64,000 nucleotides of DNA from Sphingomonadales bacterium (GCA_011088215.1 JAALKD010000007.1:28753-92752); one strand, 5' to 3'. Numbered from the stretch's first letter, positions 8,503 through 18,074 are shown. Program-made: numbers and translations. Notes: a model not told the origin generated them from the sequence alone.

Positions 8503-9548
8503 TGCAGAAGTCAGCTCTCAAACAGATAGTAGGTATTGCTCCGTTACCGGAAAAGGTAATGGACCGTATCGAACTTGTTCGAAATGCCGACGCAAATCAC
8601 ATTCTTGGTCAAATGGCGTCAGCTAATACAAGCGATGTGAGCGATCGATTGCACGACATCTTCAGGAATGCGCTGCTGCGTGCAGGGCATGATCACATAA
8701 TGTTGCAGTTTGAGATCAACCGACTAGAGCATGCTCTCTCAGGAACTGGCATAGAGCCTGTTGTTTTGAAGGGCGGTGCTTATGTAGCACGAGGAAAAAA
8801 GGCGGCGGGCGGCAGACGGGTCAGCGACCTGGATATTCTGGTCGCTGAAGATGAATTGGAAGAAGTGGAAACGCGATTGAAAGAGGCTGGTTGGTCGCCT
8901 GACGAAGCGACGGACAACGAATATGACCAAGCCTACTACCGAGAGCACATGCACGAGCTGCCGCCACTGCGCCACGCCAAACGAGGCACAATTATCGACG
9001 TACACCACCGGCTTCTTCCCAAGACAGCGAGATCTAATGTTGATGTAGCATTGATGCAGCAATCGGCAATGCGCATTGCAGAGAATCCGGTGAGAACTTT
9101 TGACGATGTGGATATGTTCGTTCACTCAGCGGTGCATGTTTTCGCGGATGGTGCCATAGATACGCCAGCCCGCAGTTTGGTTGAGTTGTATTTGCTATAT
9201 ATTGAATTATCATCTGACGACGCCTTGCGCCTTAAAACTCGTGCCAAAGCCGTTGGTGCGATAAAGGCTGTATCAACAGCATTGTGGGCAATCGATGAAT
9301 TCTTCGATGAAGACAACGCCCTTGCGCTTTCGAATGAAGCACTAGCAGAAAAGCCAAATTTCATCTTGCGATGGGCTATTGCTACAAAGACGTTGGAGCG
9401 ACCGTCCGCACCGCTGGCAAAACTACTTCTTTACATCCGCAGTCACTATTTGAGGATGCCGCTGCGTCTGCTTGTTCCCCACCTGGCGCGTAAAGCAGTT
9501 GCATGGCGACCAACTACAAAAAAACCAATCGAGTTACCCTTTCCTTAA
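8502..9548 (+). CDS. Nucleotidyltransferase family protein of the HPr-rel-A cassette
   Basis: Protein of 348 residues of the NTP_transf_5 (PF14907-like) group. The active-site pattern is visible: VLKGG followed by RRVSDLDILV, where the two Asp of Asp-Leu-Asp would bind metal, and a later Asp in IIDVHHRL. The C-terminal 200 residues are helical. I chose ATG at 8502, which overlaps the kinase stop (TGATG); TTG at 8499 is possible. Families of this fold transfer a nucleotide to a protein, small molecule or peptide. Position as the third gene of a translationally coupled cassette suggests it acts on the same target as the kinase. Confidence 0.82.
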   Translation: MQKSALKQIVGIAPLPEKVMDRIELVRNADANHILGQMASANTSDVSDRLHDIFRNALLRAGHDHIMLQFEINRLEHALSGTGIEPVVLKGGAYVARGKKAAGGRRVSDLDILVAEDELEEVETRLKEAGWSPDEATDNEYDQAYYREHMHELPPLRHAKRGTIIDVHHRLLPKTARSNVDVALMQQSAMRIAENPVRTFDDVDMFVHSAVHVFADGAIDTPARSLVELYLLYIELSSDDALRLKTRAKAVGAIKAVSTALWAIDEFFDEDNALALSNEALAEKPNFILRWAIATKTLERPSAPLAKLLLYIRSHYLRMPLRLLVPHLARKAVAWRPTTKKPIELPFP

Positions 9549-9713
9549 TAATACCGTTTTAGGCCTTGATAATGCGGCGTTAGACACGAAATATTGGTGT
9601 CTTTCTACTTGCATCCCAAGCCATGCATGGTTTAAGAGCAAATGAAATTGCGCAAAATGCCTTGATATTGAAATATCACGAAAGGGTGTAGCGCTGTGTA
9701 AAAGGTAAGAGTG

Positions 9714-11087
9714 ATGAGTGAATGGCGTCCAGATAGCTGGAGGAAAATGCCGATAATCCAGGTGCCAACTTACCCGGATGAGGCAGAATTGAAAGCAGTT
9801 GAGCAGGAGCTTTCTAGTTATCCGCCGCTGGTTTTTGCCGGCGAAGCCAGAAACCTGAAATCACAGTTGGGCGATGTCGCCCTGGGCAACGGATTTTTGT
9901 TGCAGGGCGGGGACTGTGCTGAAAGTTTTGCTGAGTTCCACCCTAACAACATTCGCGACACTTTCCGTGTTTTACTACAAATGGCTGTTGTGCTGACTTT
10001 TGCGGCCAGTTGCCCGGTGGTGAAAGTGGGCCGTTTAGCTGGCCAATTTGCCAAGCCCCGTTCCAGTGATACGGAGACCAAAGACGGCGTTGAACTACCC
10101 AGCTATCGCGGAGATATTATTAACGGCATCGATTTTACTGCCGACGCCCGTATTCCAGACCCCAAGCGCATGTTGCGTGCGTTTAGCCAATCAGCGGCGA
10201 CGCTCAACTTGCTTCGGGCATTTGCACAGGGCGGCTATGCCAACCTGATGTCTGTCCACAAATGGAATCTTAACTTTGTGACCCAAAGCGGCGCGGGCGA
10301 ACGTTACCGGGAGCTCGCTGACCGTATCGGCGAGTCGCTGTCTTTCATGCAAGCCTGCGGTATCAATCCAGGCGAAGTTCGGCAGCTACAGGGCACCGAT
10401 TTCTATACATCCCATGAGGCGTTACTACTTGGCTATGAGCAGGCGTTGACGCGGGTCGATAGTACGTCTGGCGACTGGTACGACACATCTGCTCATATGT
10501 TGTGGGTTGGTGATCGCACTCGTCAAACAGACGGCGCTCACCTTGAGTTTTTGCGCGGAGTCGCTAATCCGCTGGCTTCGAAAGTTGGACCGACGACTGA
10601 CCCCGATGATTTAATTCGCCTGATTGATATCCTGAACCCGGACAATGAAGCAGGACGGTTGACGTTGATTACCCGCTTCGGCGCGGACAAGGTTGAGGAA
10701 TATTTACCTCGAATTCTTCGCAAAGTGAAAAGCGAAGGACGCCATGTGGTTTGGTCCTGTGATCCTATGCACGGCAATACATTGTCGGCGGCAGGAGGGC
10801 TGAAAACCCGACCATTTGAGCGTATCTTGCAGGAAGTTAAGCAAGTGTTTGCCTGTCATAAAGCTGAAGGCACCTATGCAGGCGGCATTCATTTGGAGTT
10901 GACTGGACAGAATGTTACCGAATGTACAGGCGGGGCCGCTGCAATCACCGAAGACGGTCTCTCATCGCGTTATCACACCCACTGTGATCCCCGTTTAAAC
11001 GCCAATCAGGCGATTGAGCTGGCGTTCCTGGTAGCCGGCGCTCTTAAAGAAGAACGCGACGCAATGGCAAGTGTTGCCGCCGAGTAA
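9714..11087 (+). CDS. Class II 3-deoxy-7-phosphoheptulonate (DAHP) synthase
   Basis: First enzyme of the shikimate pathway: condenses phosphoenolpyruvate with erythrose 4-phosphate. The 457-residue length and sequence fit the plant-like class II family rather than the AroFGH class I family. Visible family motifs include LQGGDCAES near residue 65, [12 protein letters not shown] near 106, WVGDRTRQ near 265, and the C-terminal [18 protein letters not shown] at 9714 has AAAGG eight bases upstream; GTG at 9711 is a close alternative. A weak hairpin terminator begins at the stop codon. Nothing in the leader points to attenuation control. Confidence 0.95.
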   Translation: MSEWRPDSWRKMPIIQVPTYPDEAELKAVEQELSSYPPLVFAGEARNLKSQLGDVALGNGFLLQGGDCAESFAEFHPNNIRDTFRVLLQMAVVLTFAASCPVVKVGRLAGQFAKPRSSDTETKDGVELPSYRGDIINGIDFTADARIPDPKRMLRAFSQSAATLNLLRAFAQGGYANLMSVHKWNLNFVTQSGAGERYRELADRIGESLSFMQACGINPGEVRQLQGTDFYTSHEALLLGYEQALTRVDSTSGDWYDTSAHMLWVGDRTRQTDGAHLEFLRGVANPLASKVGPTTDPDDLIRLIDILNPDNEAGRLTLITRFGADKVEEYLPRILRKVKSEGRHVVWSCDPMHGNTLSAAGGLKTRPFERILQEVKQVFACHKAEGTYAGGIHLELTGQNVTECTGGAAAITEDGLSSRYHTHCDPRLNANQAIELAFLVAGALKEERDAMASVAAE

Positions 11088-11140
11088 GTTTCTGTGTTTC
11101 CGTGGTTGATAAACAAACCGTGGTGTTCAGAAACTTTCTA
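11087..11140 (+). terminator. Possible weak terminator after the DAHP synthase gene
   Basis: AGTTTCTG (11087-11094) pairs with CAGAAACT (11128-11135), followed by TTTCT. The loop is long and the U-run short, so strength is doubtful. Confidence 0.35.
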
Positions 11141-11200
11141 GTGCTTTTATGATGATCTCTAGGGCTTGTTTGGCGCTGCAGGTCGAGGTAAAAGGCAGCC

Positions 11201-12868
11201 ATGACTGATACCCTTTCAATATATTTGGTTCAATCGAACCCGACACTTGGTGCAGTGAAAGAAAATTGCGAAGCAATTGCTGCCGCATACGCCCGAGGGG
11301 TGGTTGCGGGTGCTGATCTTGTCTTGACCCCAGAATTGTCGGTGACCGGCTATCCGCTTGAGGATCTGGTTTTAAAACCATTTTTTGTGCGGGTCGCTAT
11401 GCGTGCGGTCGAAAGCCTGGCGGAAATAACCAGCGGCGAGGACTCCCCGGGTTTGATAGTTGGGGTTCCCTGGAAGGCCGGCGACCAGTTGTTCAACGCA
11501 GTTTTGTTGTTGGACGACGGTAAGGTATCAGAAATACGTTACAAGCATGACTTGCCCAACTATGGCGTTTTCGATGAAAAGCGAGTGTTTGACCAGGGCC
11601 CGTTGCCACAGCCTGTTGATTTTCGGGGTTTCTCGCTGGGCGTCATGATCTGTGAAGATATGTGGTACCCTGAGGTTTCAGCGGCGCTGGCTGCCGATAA
11701 ATCCGACATTCTTTTGGTGCCAACTTGCAGCCCGTTTGAATTGGAAAAACACGGCGAACGACAGGTTTATGCTCGCAAAAGGGTTGAGGAAACCGGATTG
11801 CCGCTTGTGTTCTGCAACCAGATATGCGGTCAGGACGAATTGGTCTTTGACGGCGCGAGTTATGTGCTGGACTCAGGTGGTCGACCAACGGTGCAGCTTG
11901 CTGCGTGGCAAGAGGCGGAACAGCTTACGTCGTGGCGTCGCACGGCCAAGGGGGCCGTCTGCATTACAAAGAAATCCATAAAACTCGAAAGCGGTTTGGC
12001 AGCCATGTATCAAGCTATGATGCTTGGCCTGCGTGACTATGTTAAAAAGAAACGGTTCCCTGGTGTTATTTTGGGCCTTTCAGGGGGCATTGATAGTGCA
12101 CTTTCTGCTGCGGTTGCTGTTGATGCGCTAGGGGCTGCACAAGTGCACTGTGTAATGATGCCTTCCCGTTACACATCGGGGGAAAGCCTGGGCGACGCAG
12201 CGGAGTGCGCCAGGTTACTAGGTGTTCCGTATGAAACAATTGCTATCAAGCCGGGCATTGATGCCCTCGATTCCATGCTTGCGGGTTCGTTTAAGGGAAC
12301 CGTACCAGACACCACGGAAGAGAATATACAATCTCGACTGCGTGGCCTTGTGTTGATGTCGCTTTCTAACAAGTTTGGCAATATGGTTCTGACAACTGGA
12401 AATAAGTCAGAAATGTCCGTAGGTTATGCGACCTTATACGGTGATATGTGCGGCGGCTATAGCGTGCTGAAAGACGTGTATAAGCTCGATGTGTTTGCCT
12501 TGTGTCGTTGGCGCAATGAAAATGTGCCCGCAAATGCTCTTGGGCCGGAAGGACAGGTGATGCCGAGTAATATCATCACCAAACCACCTACCGCCGAACT
12601 GCGCGACGACCAGAAGGACGAAGACAGCTTGCCACCCTATGAGCGGTTGGATGATATTCTTCGCTGTCTGGTCGACGAGGAAATGTCTGTTACTGACATT
12701 GCTGCTCGTGGACACGATGCATCAGAGGTTGCACGGATCGAGCACCTGCTGTACATCGCCGAATATAAAAGGCGTCAGGCTCCGCCCGGCGTTAAGATTA
12801 CTCGAAAGAATTTTGGTCGGGACCGGCGGTATCCGATCACAAACGGTTTTAGAAGTGCGCGGTCGTAA
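11201..12868 (+). CDS. nadE: Glutamine-dependent NAD+ synthetase
   Basis: Last step of NAD synthesis: amidates nicotinate adenine dinucleotide using ATP and glutamine. The N-terminal nitrilase-type glutaminase has the triad Glu45 (TPELS), Lys115 (YKHDLPNY) and Cys151 (MICEDMW). The C-terminal synthetase has the PP-loop SGGIDS at 294-299 and GNKSEMSVGYATLYGD further on. At 555 residues it has the normal two-domain length for proteobacteria. AAAGGC lies four bases before the ATG. The next gene follows after 50 bases on the same strand. Confidence 0.96.
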   Translation: MTDTLSIYLVQSNPTLGAVKENCEAIAAAYARGVVAGADLVLTPELSVTGYPLEDLVLKPFFVRVAMRAVESLAEITSGEDSPGLIVGVPWKAGDQLFNAVLLLDDGKVSEIRYKHDLPNYGVFDEKRVFDQGPLPQPVDFRGFSLGVMICEDMWYPEVSAALAADKSDILLVPTCSPFELEKHGERQVYARKRVEETGLPLVFCNQICGQDELVFDGASYVLDSGGRPTVQLAAWQEAEQLTSWRRTAKGAVCITKKSIKLESGLAAMYQAMMLGLRDYVKKKRFPGVILGLSGGIDSALSAAVAVDALGAAQVHCVMMPSRYTSGESLGDAAECARLLGVPYETIAIKPGIDALDSMLAGSFKGTVPDTTEENIQSRLRGLVLMSLSNKFGNMVLTTGNKSEMSVGYATLYGDMCGGYSVLKDVYKLDVFALCRWRNENVPANALGPEGQVMPSNIITKPPTAELRDDQKDEDSLPPYERLDDILRCLVDEEMSVTDIAARGHDASEVARIEHLLYIAEYKRRQAPPGVKITRKNFGRDRRYPITNGFRSARS

Positions 12869-12918
12869 CAATCCCGCAGGATGGCCAGATAATCGCTGAT
12901 GGCCTCAAGGAAAAGACA

Positions 12919-14241
12919 ATGAGTGTAAAAGTTCGCTTTGCGCCGTCACCGACGGGGAAATTACATATCGGTAACATTCGCGCCGCTTTGGTAAACTGGC
13001 TGTTTGCCAAACAGCAGAATGGCACCTTTGTGCTGCGGATTGACGACACTGATGTGCAGCGATCGACCCAGGAAAACGAGGATGCAATTAAAGCTGATCT
13101 CACCTGGCTTGGACTGGAGTGGGACGAGACTTTTAAGCAAAGCGATCGTTTTGAACGTTACAATGAAGTTGTGGTCGCTCTGAAGGAAGCCGGCCGACTA
13201 TACCCGTGCTATGAAACAGCCGAAGAACTGGATGTTAAACGTAAAATCCAGATGGGCCGCGGCATGCCACCGGTTTATGACCGCTCGGCCTTGACCCTCA
13301 GCGCAGAGGAAATCGCTGCTTTTGAAGCTGATAAGCGAAAACCACACTGGCGTTTCAAGCTGGATGTCCCCGCGCGAGTTGAGTGGGACGACCTTATCCG
13401 GGGGCAAGTTTCAATCGACATGGCGTCTGTTTCCGATCCAATTCTGATTCGTGAAGATGGCAGTTTTCTCTATACCTTACCAAGTGTGGTGGATGACAGT
13501 GATTATGGCATCACGCACATCGTGCGCGGTGAAGACCACGTAACCAACTCCGCTGTTCAGGTGCAGCTATTTGATGCGGTTGGTGGCAACGTGCCACAAA
13601 TGGCTCATTTTGCGTTGATGACCGGCAAGGGAGGTGAAGGCCTATCCAAGCGCCACGGTGCTATGTCAATCGGCGAATACCGTGACGAGGCCGGGCTTGA
13701 GCCTATGTCGATCGTATCATTGATGGCTCGGGTTGGCACGAGCGAGCCAATCGAAGCGTTCACCGCACCAGATTCTCTTGTTGACGGTTTCGATTTTGGA
13801 AAATTCAGCCGCTCGACCGCTAAACTGGACCCGGCGGATCTGGAAATGTTAAATGCAAAAATTCTGCACACGTTGCCTTATGCAGCCGTCCAGTCCAAAT
13901 TGAGTAATGTGAACGAAGAAATGTGGGCCGCAATACAGCCTAATCTCAATAAGTTGTCTGATGTTGCTGACTTGCTGAAAATCATTAACGGGCCGGTTAC
14001 TCCGATTATTGAAGATACGGACCATATTGCCAAAGTGCGTGAACTGCTGCCCGTTGGCACGGTAACGCCTGAGACTTGGGCGATCTGGACAAGTGTAATC
14101 AAGGAAGAGTTAGGTGTGAAGGGTAAAGCGCTTTTCAAACCATTGCGGCAAGCGCTCACCGGACAGGAACATGGCCCTGAAATGGCCGTTTTGCTGCCTT
14201 TGATTGGGCGTGATCGCATTTTGGATCGATTGGCTACCTGA
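12919..14241 (+). CDS. gltX: Glutamate--tRNA ligase
   Basis: Class I aminoacyl-tRNA synthetase charging tRNA-Glu. PSPTGKLHIGN gives the HIGH-type motif (residues 16-19) and LSKRHG (242-247) the KMSKS-type motif. At 440 residues it is shorter than E. coli GltX (471) but has a complete C-terminal anticodon-binding part. Many alphaproteobacteria carry two GltX proteins, one of which also charges tRNA-Gln for later transamidation; I cannot tell which this is. Good ribosome site AAGGAAAAG. Only three bases separate it from cysS. Confidence 0.95.
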   Translation: MSVKVRFAPSPTGKLHIGNIRAALVNWLFAKQQNGTFVLRIDDTDVQRSTQENEDAIKADLTWLGLEWDETFKQSDRFERYNEVVVALKEAGRLYPCYETAEELDVKRKIQMGRGMPPVYDRSALTLSAEEIAAFEADKRKPHWRFKLDVPARVEWDDLIRGQVSIDMASVSDPILIREDGSFLYTLPSVVDDSDYGITHIVRGEDHVTNSAVQVQLFDAVGGNVPQMAHFALMTGKGGEGLSKRHGAMSIGEYRDEAGLEPMSIVSLMARVGTSEPIEAFTAPDSLVDGFDFGKFSRSTAKLDPADLEMLNAKILHTLPYAAVQSKLSNVNEEMWAAIQPNLNKLSDVADLLKIINGPVTPIIEDTDHIAKVRELLPVGTVTPETWAIWTSVIKEELGVKGKALFKPLRQALTGQEHGPEMAVLLPLIGRDRILDRLAT

Positions 14242-14244
14242 TAT

Positions 14245-15582
14245 ATGGTTGATATCCACATATATAACACCAAGGCACGGACCAAACAGCCGTTTGAGCC
14301 CATAGATCCAAGTAACGTTCGAATGTATGTATGTGGGCCAACGGTCTATGATCATGTGCACATAGGCAATGCGCGTCCGGTTGCGGTGTTTGACGTTATG
14401 TTTCGCTTGCTACGCCATGTTTATGGCAGTGACCATGTGACGTATGCTCGCAATATTACTGATATAGAAGACAAGATTATGGAACGCGCCGAGCGTGACG
14501 GCGTTAGCATCAAATCGCTAACCGAACGCTGCGCCCGTCAATATCAAACAGATATGTTGAAGCTTGGAACTCTAGAGCCGAGCTTGCAGCCCAAAGCTAC
14601 TGAACATCTGCCCGAGATGATCAAGATGATGAAAACCTTGATTGAGAAGGGACACGCTTATGTTGCCGATGGCCATGTGATGTTCCACGTGGCGTCAATG
14701 GAGAATTACGGCCAGTTGTCGCGCCATTCTCGGGACGAGCTTATTGCTGGCGCGCGCGTTGAAGTGGCACCTTATAAGAAAGATGCGGCGGATTTTGTGC
14801 TTTGGAAACCTTCCTCAGAGGACCAGATGGGTTGGAGTAGCCCTTGGGGCAAAGGAAGGCCAGGGTGGCACCTAGAATGCTCTTGCATGATTGAGAAGCA
14901 TCTAGGCGAGACTATCGATATTCACGCCGGCGGGCAGGATTTGATTTTTCCACATCACGAAAATGAAATTGCTCAAAGTGAATGCAGTCATGGCGCAACA
15001 TTTGTGAATTACTGGATGCATAATGGATACCTCACCGTTGATGGCGAAAAAATGTCCAAGTCGCTTGGGAATTTTCACACAGTGCATGACCTGCTGAAGG
15101 AACATGAAGGCGAGGCGCTGAAGCTATCGCTCTTGGTGGCGCACTACCGCCAGCCCATCGACTTTTCAATTAAAACCATTCAAGAGCAAAAACGCCGCCT
15201 TGACCGGTGGTACCGATTAACTGATGGCGTTGATGCAGACACAACCATTCCCGTGGCGGTTATCGAAGCACTTGCGGACGACCTAAACACGCCGCGAGCA
15301 ATTGCGGCGCTTGACGCTTTGGCGAGCGATGACACTGCAGGAGCGTTAAAGGCTGGTGCGCAGTTTCTTGGTCTGTTGTTAAAGAGCAACGATAGTTGGT
15401 TCAAAGGCGATGCACCAGATGGCATTACTGCTTCAGAAATTGAGGTGTTGATTGCTGATCGCATTAAAGCCAGAGCAAACAAAGATTTTTCCGAATCCGA
15501 TCGAATCAGAAACCGACTCGAGTCGGCGGGCGTGGCTCTCGAAGACGGGGCATCCGGGACCACATGGCGTAAGGCTGATTAA
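14245..15582 (+). CDS. cysS: Cysteine--tRNA ligase
   Basis: Class I synthetase, 445 residues. VCGPTVYDHVHIGNAR holds the zinc ligand Cys30 and the HIGH-type motif at 39-42. Further zinc ligands appear in WHLECSCM and the HHENEIAQSE stretch, and KMSKS lies at 269-273. Transcribed with gltX and trmJ; the trmJ GTG start abuts the cysS stop directly, which suggests translational coupling. Confidence 0.97.
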   Translation: MVDIHIYNTKARTKQPFEPIDPSNVRMYVCGPTVYDHVHIGNARPVAVFDVMFRLLRHVYGSDHVTYARNITDIEDKIMERAERDGVSIKSLTERCARQYQTDMLKLGTLEPSLQPKATEHLPEMIKMMKTLIEKGHAYVADGHVMFHVASMENYGQLSRHSRDELIAGARVEVAPYKKDAADFVLWKPSSEDQMGWSSPWGKGRPGWHLECSCMIEKHLGETIDIHAGGQDLIFPHHENEIAQSECSHGATFVNYWMHNGYLTVDGEKMSKSLGNFHTVHDLLKEHEGEALKLSLLVAHYRQPIDFSIKTIQEQKRRLDRWYRLTDGVDADTTIPVAVIEALADDLNTPRAIAALDALASDDTAGALKAGAQFLGLLLKSNDSWFKGDAPDGITASEIEVLIADRIKARANKDFSESDRIRNRLESAGVALEDGASGTTWRKAD

Positions 15583-16308
15583 GTGACACTCAACCCTGCC
15601 ATAATTCTGGTGCAACCGCAGCTGGGCGAAAATATTGGTAAAACGGCCAGGGCCATGTTGAATTTCGGTCTGACGGATCTGCGTATGGTTTCGCCCCGTG
15701 ATGGCTGGCCCAATCCGTCAGCGGGCCCTGCAGCATCCGGGGCCGATACTGTTTTAGACCAAGCAAAAGTGTATGCCACAGTGGCTGAAGCGGTTGCCGA
15801 TTGTCATAGGGTGTTTGCTGCCACCGTGCGGGATAGGGACATGCCAAAACCCGTTGCTACGCCACAAGCCGCGGCCCAGATTGTAGCAGAACACGATGCG
15901 TCAGACATGAATTGCGGTTTTCTATTTGGGCGTGAAGCCTCGGGCCTCTCGAACGAAGATGTATCCCATGCTGACATTGTTTTGACCGTTCCCGTCAACC
16001 CGTCGTTTGGCAGCCTGAACCTGGCGCAGGCAGTTATCTTGATCGCTTATGAGCTATTTAACATCACCAGTACTGCAGAGCCTGTTGTGCCTGCAGTCCG
16101 AGAAGGGTCAGCGAGTAAAGGCGAAAGTGAAGGGCTTCACCAGCATTTGGTGGACGAACTGATTTCGCGTGGGTACTTCCGTAGCGAAGGCCGTGAAGCT
16201 ACTCAGCAACGAACATTGCGTAACTTAATATTAAACGCCGGCTTTTCTTCGCAGGAAGTTCAAACATTGCGCGGGGTTATCAAATCACTATCTCGACCAA
16301 AGTGTTAA
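15583..16308 (+). CDS. trmJ: tRNA (cytidine/uridine-2'-O-)-methyltransferase TrmJ
   Basis: SpoU/TrmH-family knotted methyltransferase of 241 residues; TrmJ methylates the ribose at position 32 of several tRNAs. Start is GTG, immediately after the cysS stop. Family motifs: motif 1 in LVQPQLGENIGKTARAM, motif 2 in FLFGREASGLSNED, motif 3 in NPSFGSLNLAQAV. The C-terminal extension after residue 165 is the TrmJ-specific part. The nearby synthetase genes fit a translation-related operon. Confidence 0.93.
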   Translation: MTLNPAIILVQPQLGENIGKTARAMLNFGLTDLRMVSPRDGWPNPSAGPAASGADTVLDQAKVYATVAEAVADCHRVFAATVRDRDMPKPVATPQAAAQIVAEHDASDMNCGFLFGREASGLSNEDVSHADIVLTVPVNPSFGSLNLAQAVILIAYELFNITSTAEPVVPAVREGSASKGESEGLHQHLVDELISRGYFRSEGREATQQRTLRNLILNAGFSSQEVQTLRGVIKSLSRPKC

Positions 16309-16382
16309 TCGCAGCTTCATTTGACGCGACTATATAGTTAGCTACAGTGGCCGTTATAAGAAGGCCGAAGGGAGTAGAGAAT

Positions 16383-16961
16383 ATGTTTGCAGCTGTAATC
16401 GGCGCAATGATGTTAATGCAAAACATTGATGATACTGGCATCGCCGTTGCGCGACCAGTAGGCGAAGCTATTCTTGAGCCGACATCAGGTAGCGTTTTTC
16501 AGGTTTTTGAATTTTATGGAAGGCCTCCACATACATGGCGCCACGCAACAAGAATGGTTAAAGGATATCGTCACGAAGGTCGGGAAGGGCGTTTGGCATT
16601 TGTGAAAACCGGTGCCACTCACTTCTTTTTGGTGTTGAACTTCGACATGCTGCGCGAGAAGAAAATGTGGATTGGCTTGAGCGCGGAATGTAACGATCAG
16701 GCAGACTTGAAGTGGTTGGACGAAACCGCACTGGGGGATGGTAGCTTTCGCGCCTGGAGCCCTGTTGCCCAAAAAGCCATCCGAGAAGGCTGTGCAAAGC
16801 TAGAGGGCTCCGGTACTCGGTTACCGATATTGTATGACCCGACCGAATTTGGCGTTCGTTGGGAAGTTGCCAATGTTCGGGCCAATATCAAATATATGAT
16901 GGTAGAATTTCCAGTACCCCCTGAAGAGACGGACGAAGCGGAGCCTGCCAGCGAAAACTAA
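16383..16961 (+). CDS. Exported protein with a possible C-type lectin-like domain
   Basis: Start chosen at ATG 16383, which has AAGGGAG just upstream; GTG at 16347 would add 12 residues. The N-terminus (MFAAVIGAMMLMQN) is hydrophobic and may be a short signal or anchor. The middle shows a pattern like C-type lectin folds: WIGLSAE, then KWLDE, then FRAWSP, a Cys, and a final strand KYMMVEFP. The calcium-binding EPN/QPD and WND motifs are not evident, so sugar binding is unproven. The acidic tail is low complexity. It converges on hemB with a 17-base gap and is not obviously in an operon. An uncharacterised alphaproteobacterial family is the safe description. Confidence 0.65.
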   Translation: MFAAVIGAMMLMQNIDDTGIAVARPVGEAILEPTSGSVFQVFEFYGRPPHTWRHATRMVKGYRHEGREGRLAFVKTGATHFFLVLNFDMLREKKMWIGLSAECNDQADLKWLDETALGDGSFRAWSPVAQKAIREGCAKLEGSGTRLPILYDPTEFGVRWEVANVRANIKYMMVEFPVPPEETDEAEPASEN

Positions 16962-16978
16962 GCAGTACCGGTCATCGG

Positions 16979-17980
16979 CTAACGGTTCAATAGCTGGGCC
17001 ATCTCCATTGCAAAATAGGTTAGTACACCATCAGCACCCGCTCGTTTGAAAGCGAGCAGCGATTCTGCCATCACAGTCTCTTGGTCTAACCAGCCATTTT
17101 GGCCTGCTGCAACCAGCATGGCATACTCGCCTGATACCTGATAGGCAAATGTCGGCACCGCGAAGGCGTCTTTTACTTCCCTAACAATATCAAGATAAGG
17201 CATGCCGGGTTTGATCATTATGCTGTCTGCGCCTTCATTGATGTCCATTTCTACCTCGCGCATTGCTTCCAGCCGGTTGGCTGGGTCCATCTGATATGTT
17301 TTCTTATCGCCGCTCAAGACGCCGCTACTGCCGACAGCGTCACGGAAGGGGCCATAAAACCCAGAAGCATATTTCGCAGCATAGGCCATAATTTGAACAT
17401 GCTGGAAACCGGAGCGATCCAATTCGCTGCGGATAGCACCAACACGGCCGTCCATCATGTCGGACGGCGCGATGATGTCTGCGCCAGCAGAAGCCTGGAC
17501 AACTGCTTGTTGCACTAAAATGCCGACGGTTTCGTCGTTTAGAATTACACCGCCTTCCACAAGGCCGTCTTGCCCGTGGCTAGTGTAGGGGTCCAGGGCC
17601 ACATCGGCTAACAAGCCAATATCTGGCACAGCGTCTTTGATTGCCGACAGGGCCGTGTTGATAAGATTGTTTTCGTTCAGGGCCTCGTCGCCCCGTTCTG
17701 ATCTGCGTTCTGGCTGAGTTGATGGAAAGAGGGCGATACAGGGAATGCCTTCACTGTGCGCCCGCTTGGCGGCAAGGACCGCGTTATCTACACTCATCCG
17801 CGAAACCCCAGGCATGGAATCGACAGGAATTTTCTCGCCCGAACCCTCGCAAATGAACAGCGGCCAGATTAGATCATCAACCGACAGATTGGTCTCTCGC
17901 ACTAGCCGACGCGACCAGTCACTTGAACGAGGTCGGCGCAGGCGGGTATTTGGAAAAGCTCTTCTCATGTTTGAACCCAT
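16979..17980 (-). CDS. hemB: Delta-aminolevulinic acid dehydratase (porphobilinogen synthase)
   Basis: Condenses two 5-aminolevulinate molecules to porphobilinogen. The two catalytic lysines are visible: Lys203 in AAKYASGFYGP and Lys257 in MIKPGMPYLD. The metal region reads DVALDPYTSHGQDG, with Asp where zinc-type enzymes have a Cys cluster, so this is the magnesium-type enzyme. Start is ATG 17980 or ATG 17968; neither has a strong ribosome site. hemA, which makes its substrate, lies 0.9 kb away on the other strand. Confidence 0.96.
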   Translation of the reverse strand: MGSNMRRAFPNTRLRRPRSSDWSRRLVRETNLSVDDLIWPLFICEGSGEKIPVDSMPGVSRMSVDNAVLAAKRAHSEGIPCIALFPSTQPERRSERGDEALNENNLINTALSAIKDAVPDIGLLADVALDPYTSHGQDGLVEGGVILNDETVGILVQQAVVQASAGADIIAPSDMMDGRVGAIRSELDRSGFQHVQIMAYAAKYASGFYGPFRDAVGSSGVLSGDKKTYQMDPANRLEAMREVEMDINEGADSIMIKPGMPYLDIVREVKDAFAVPTFAYQVSGEYAMLVAAGQNGWLDQETVMAESLLAFKRAGADGVLTYFAMEMAQLLNR

Positions 17981-18059
17981 TTTTATAGCGGATCGATATC
18001 ACTACTCTGTTTGTCATTGAAACGCCCGAAAAAGCAACAATTTAGCGACAATTTTAACG

Positions 18060-18074
18060 TTAACCAAGCGTTAG
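18060..18074 (+). promoter_or_regulatory. CtrA-like site (TTAA-N7-TTAG) between hemB and the MarR gene
   Basis: TTAACCAAGCGTTAG matches the CtrA consensus TTAA-N7-TTAA except for the last base, with the favoured TTAACC half-site. It overlaps a perfect palindrome TTAACGTTAA at 18054-18063. It lies 120 bases upstream of the MarR start and 80 bases upstream of the divergent hemB start. Such a short motif can occur by chance. Confidence 0.3.

Noticed and set aside
2218..9548. A lasso-peptide cluster made of the AsnB-like protein, the PqqD-like protein and the kinase
   Set aside because: The AsnB-like protein has an intact glutaminase Cys and belongs to the exosortase operon; phoB-phoR intervenes; no leader protease, exporter or short precursor was found.
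9623..9691. 22-codon frame between the nucleotidyltransferase and the DAHP synthase gene
   Set aside because: No ribosome site and no Trp/Phe/Tyr-rich attenuator peptide; not supportable as a leader gene.
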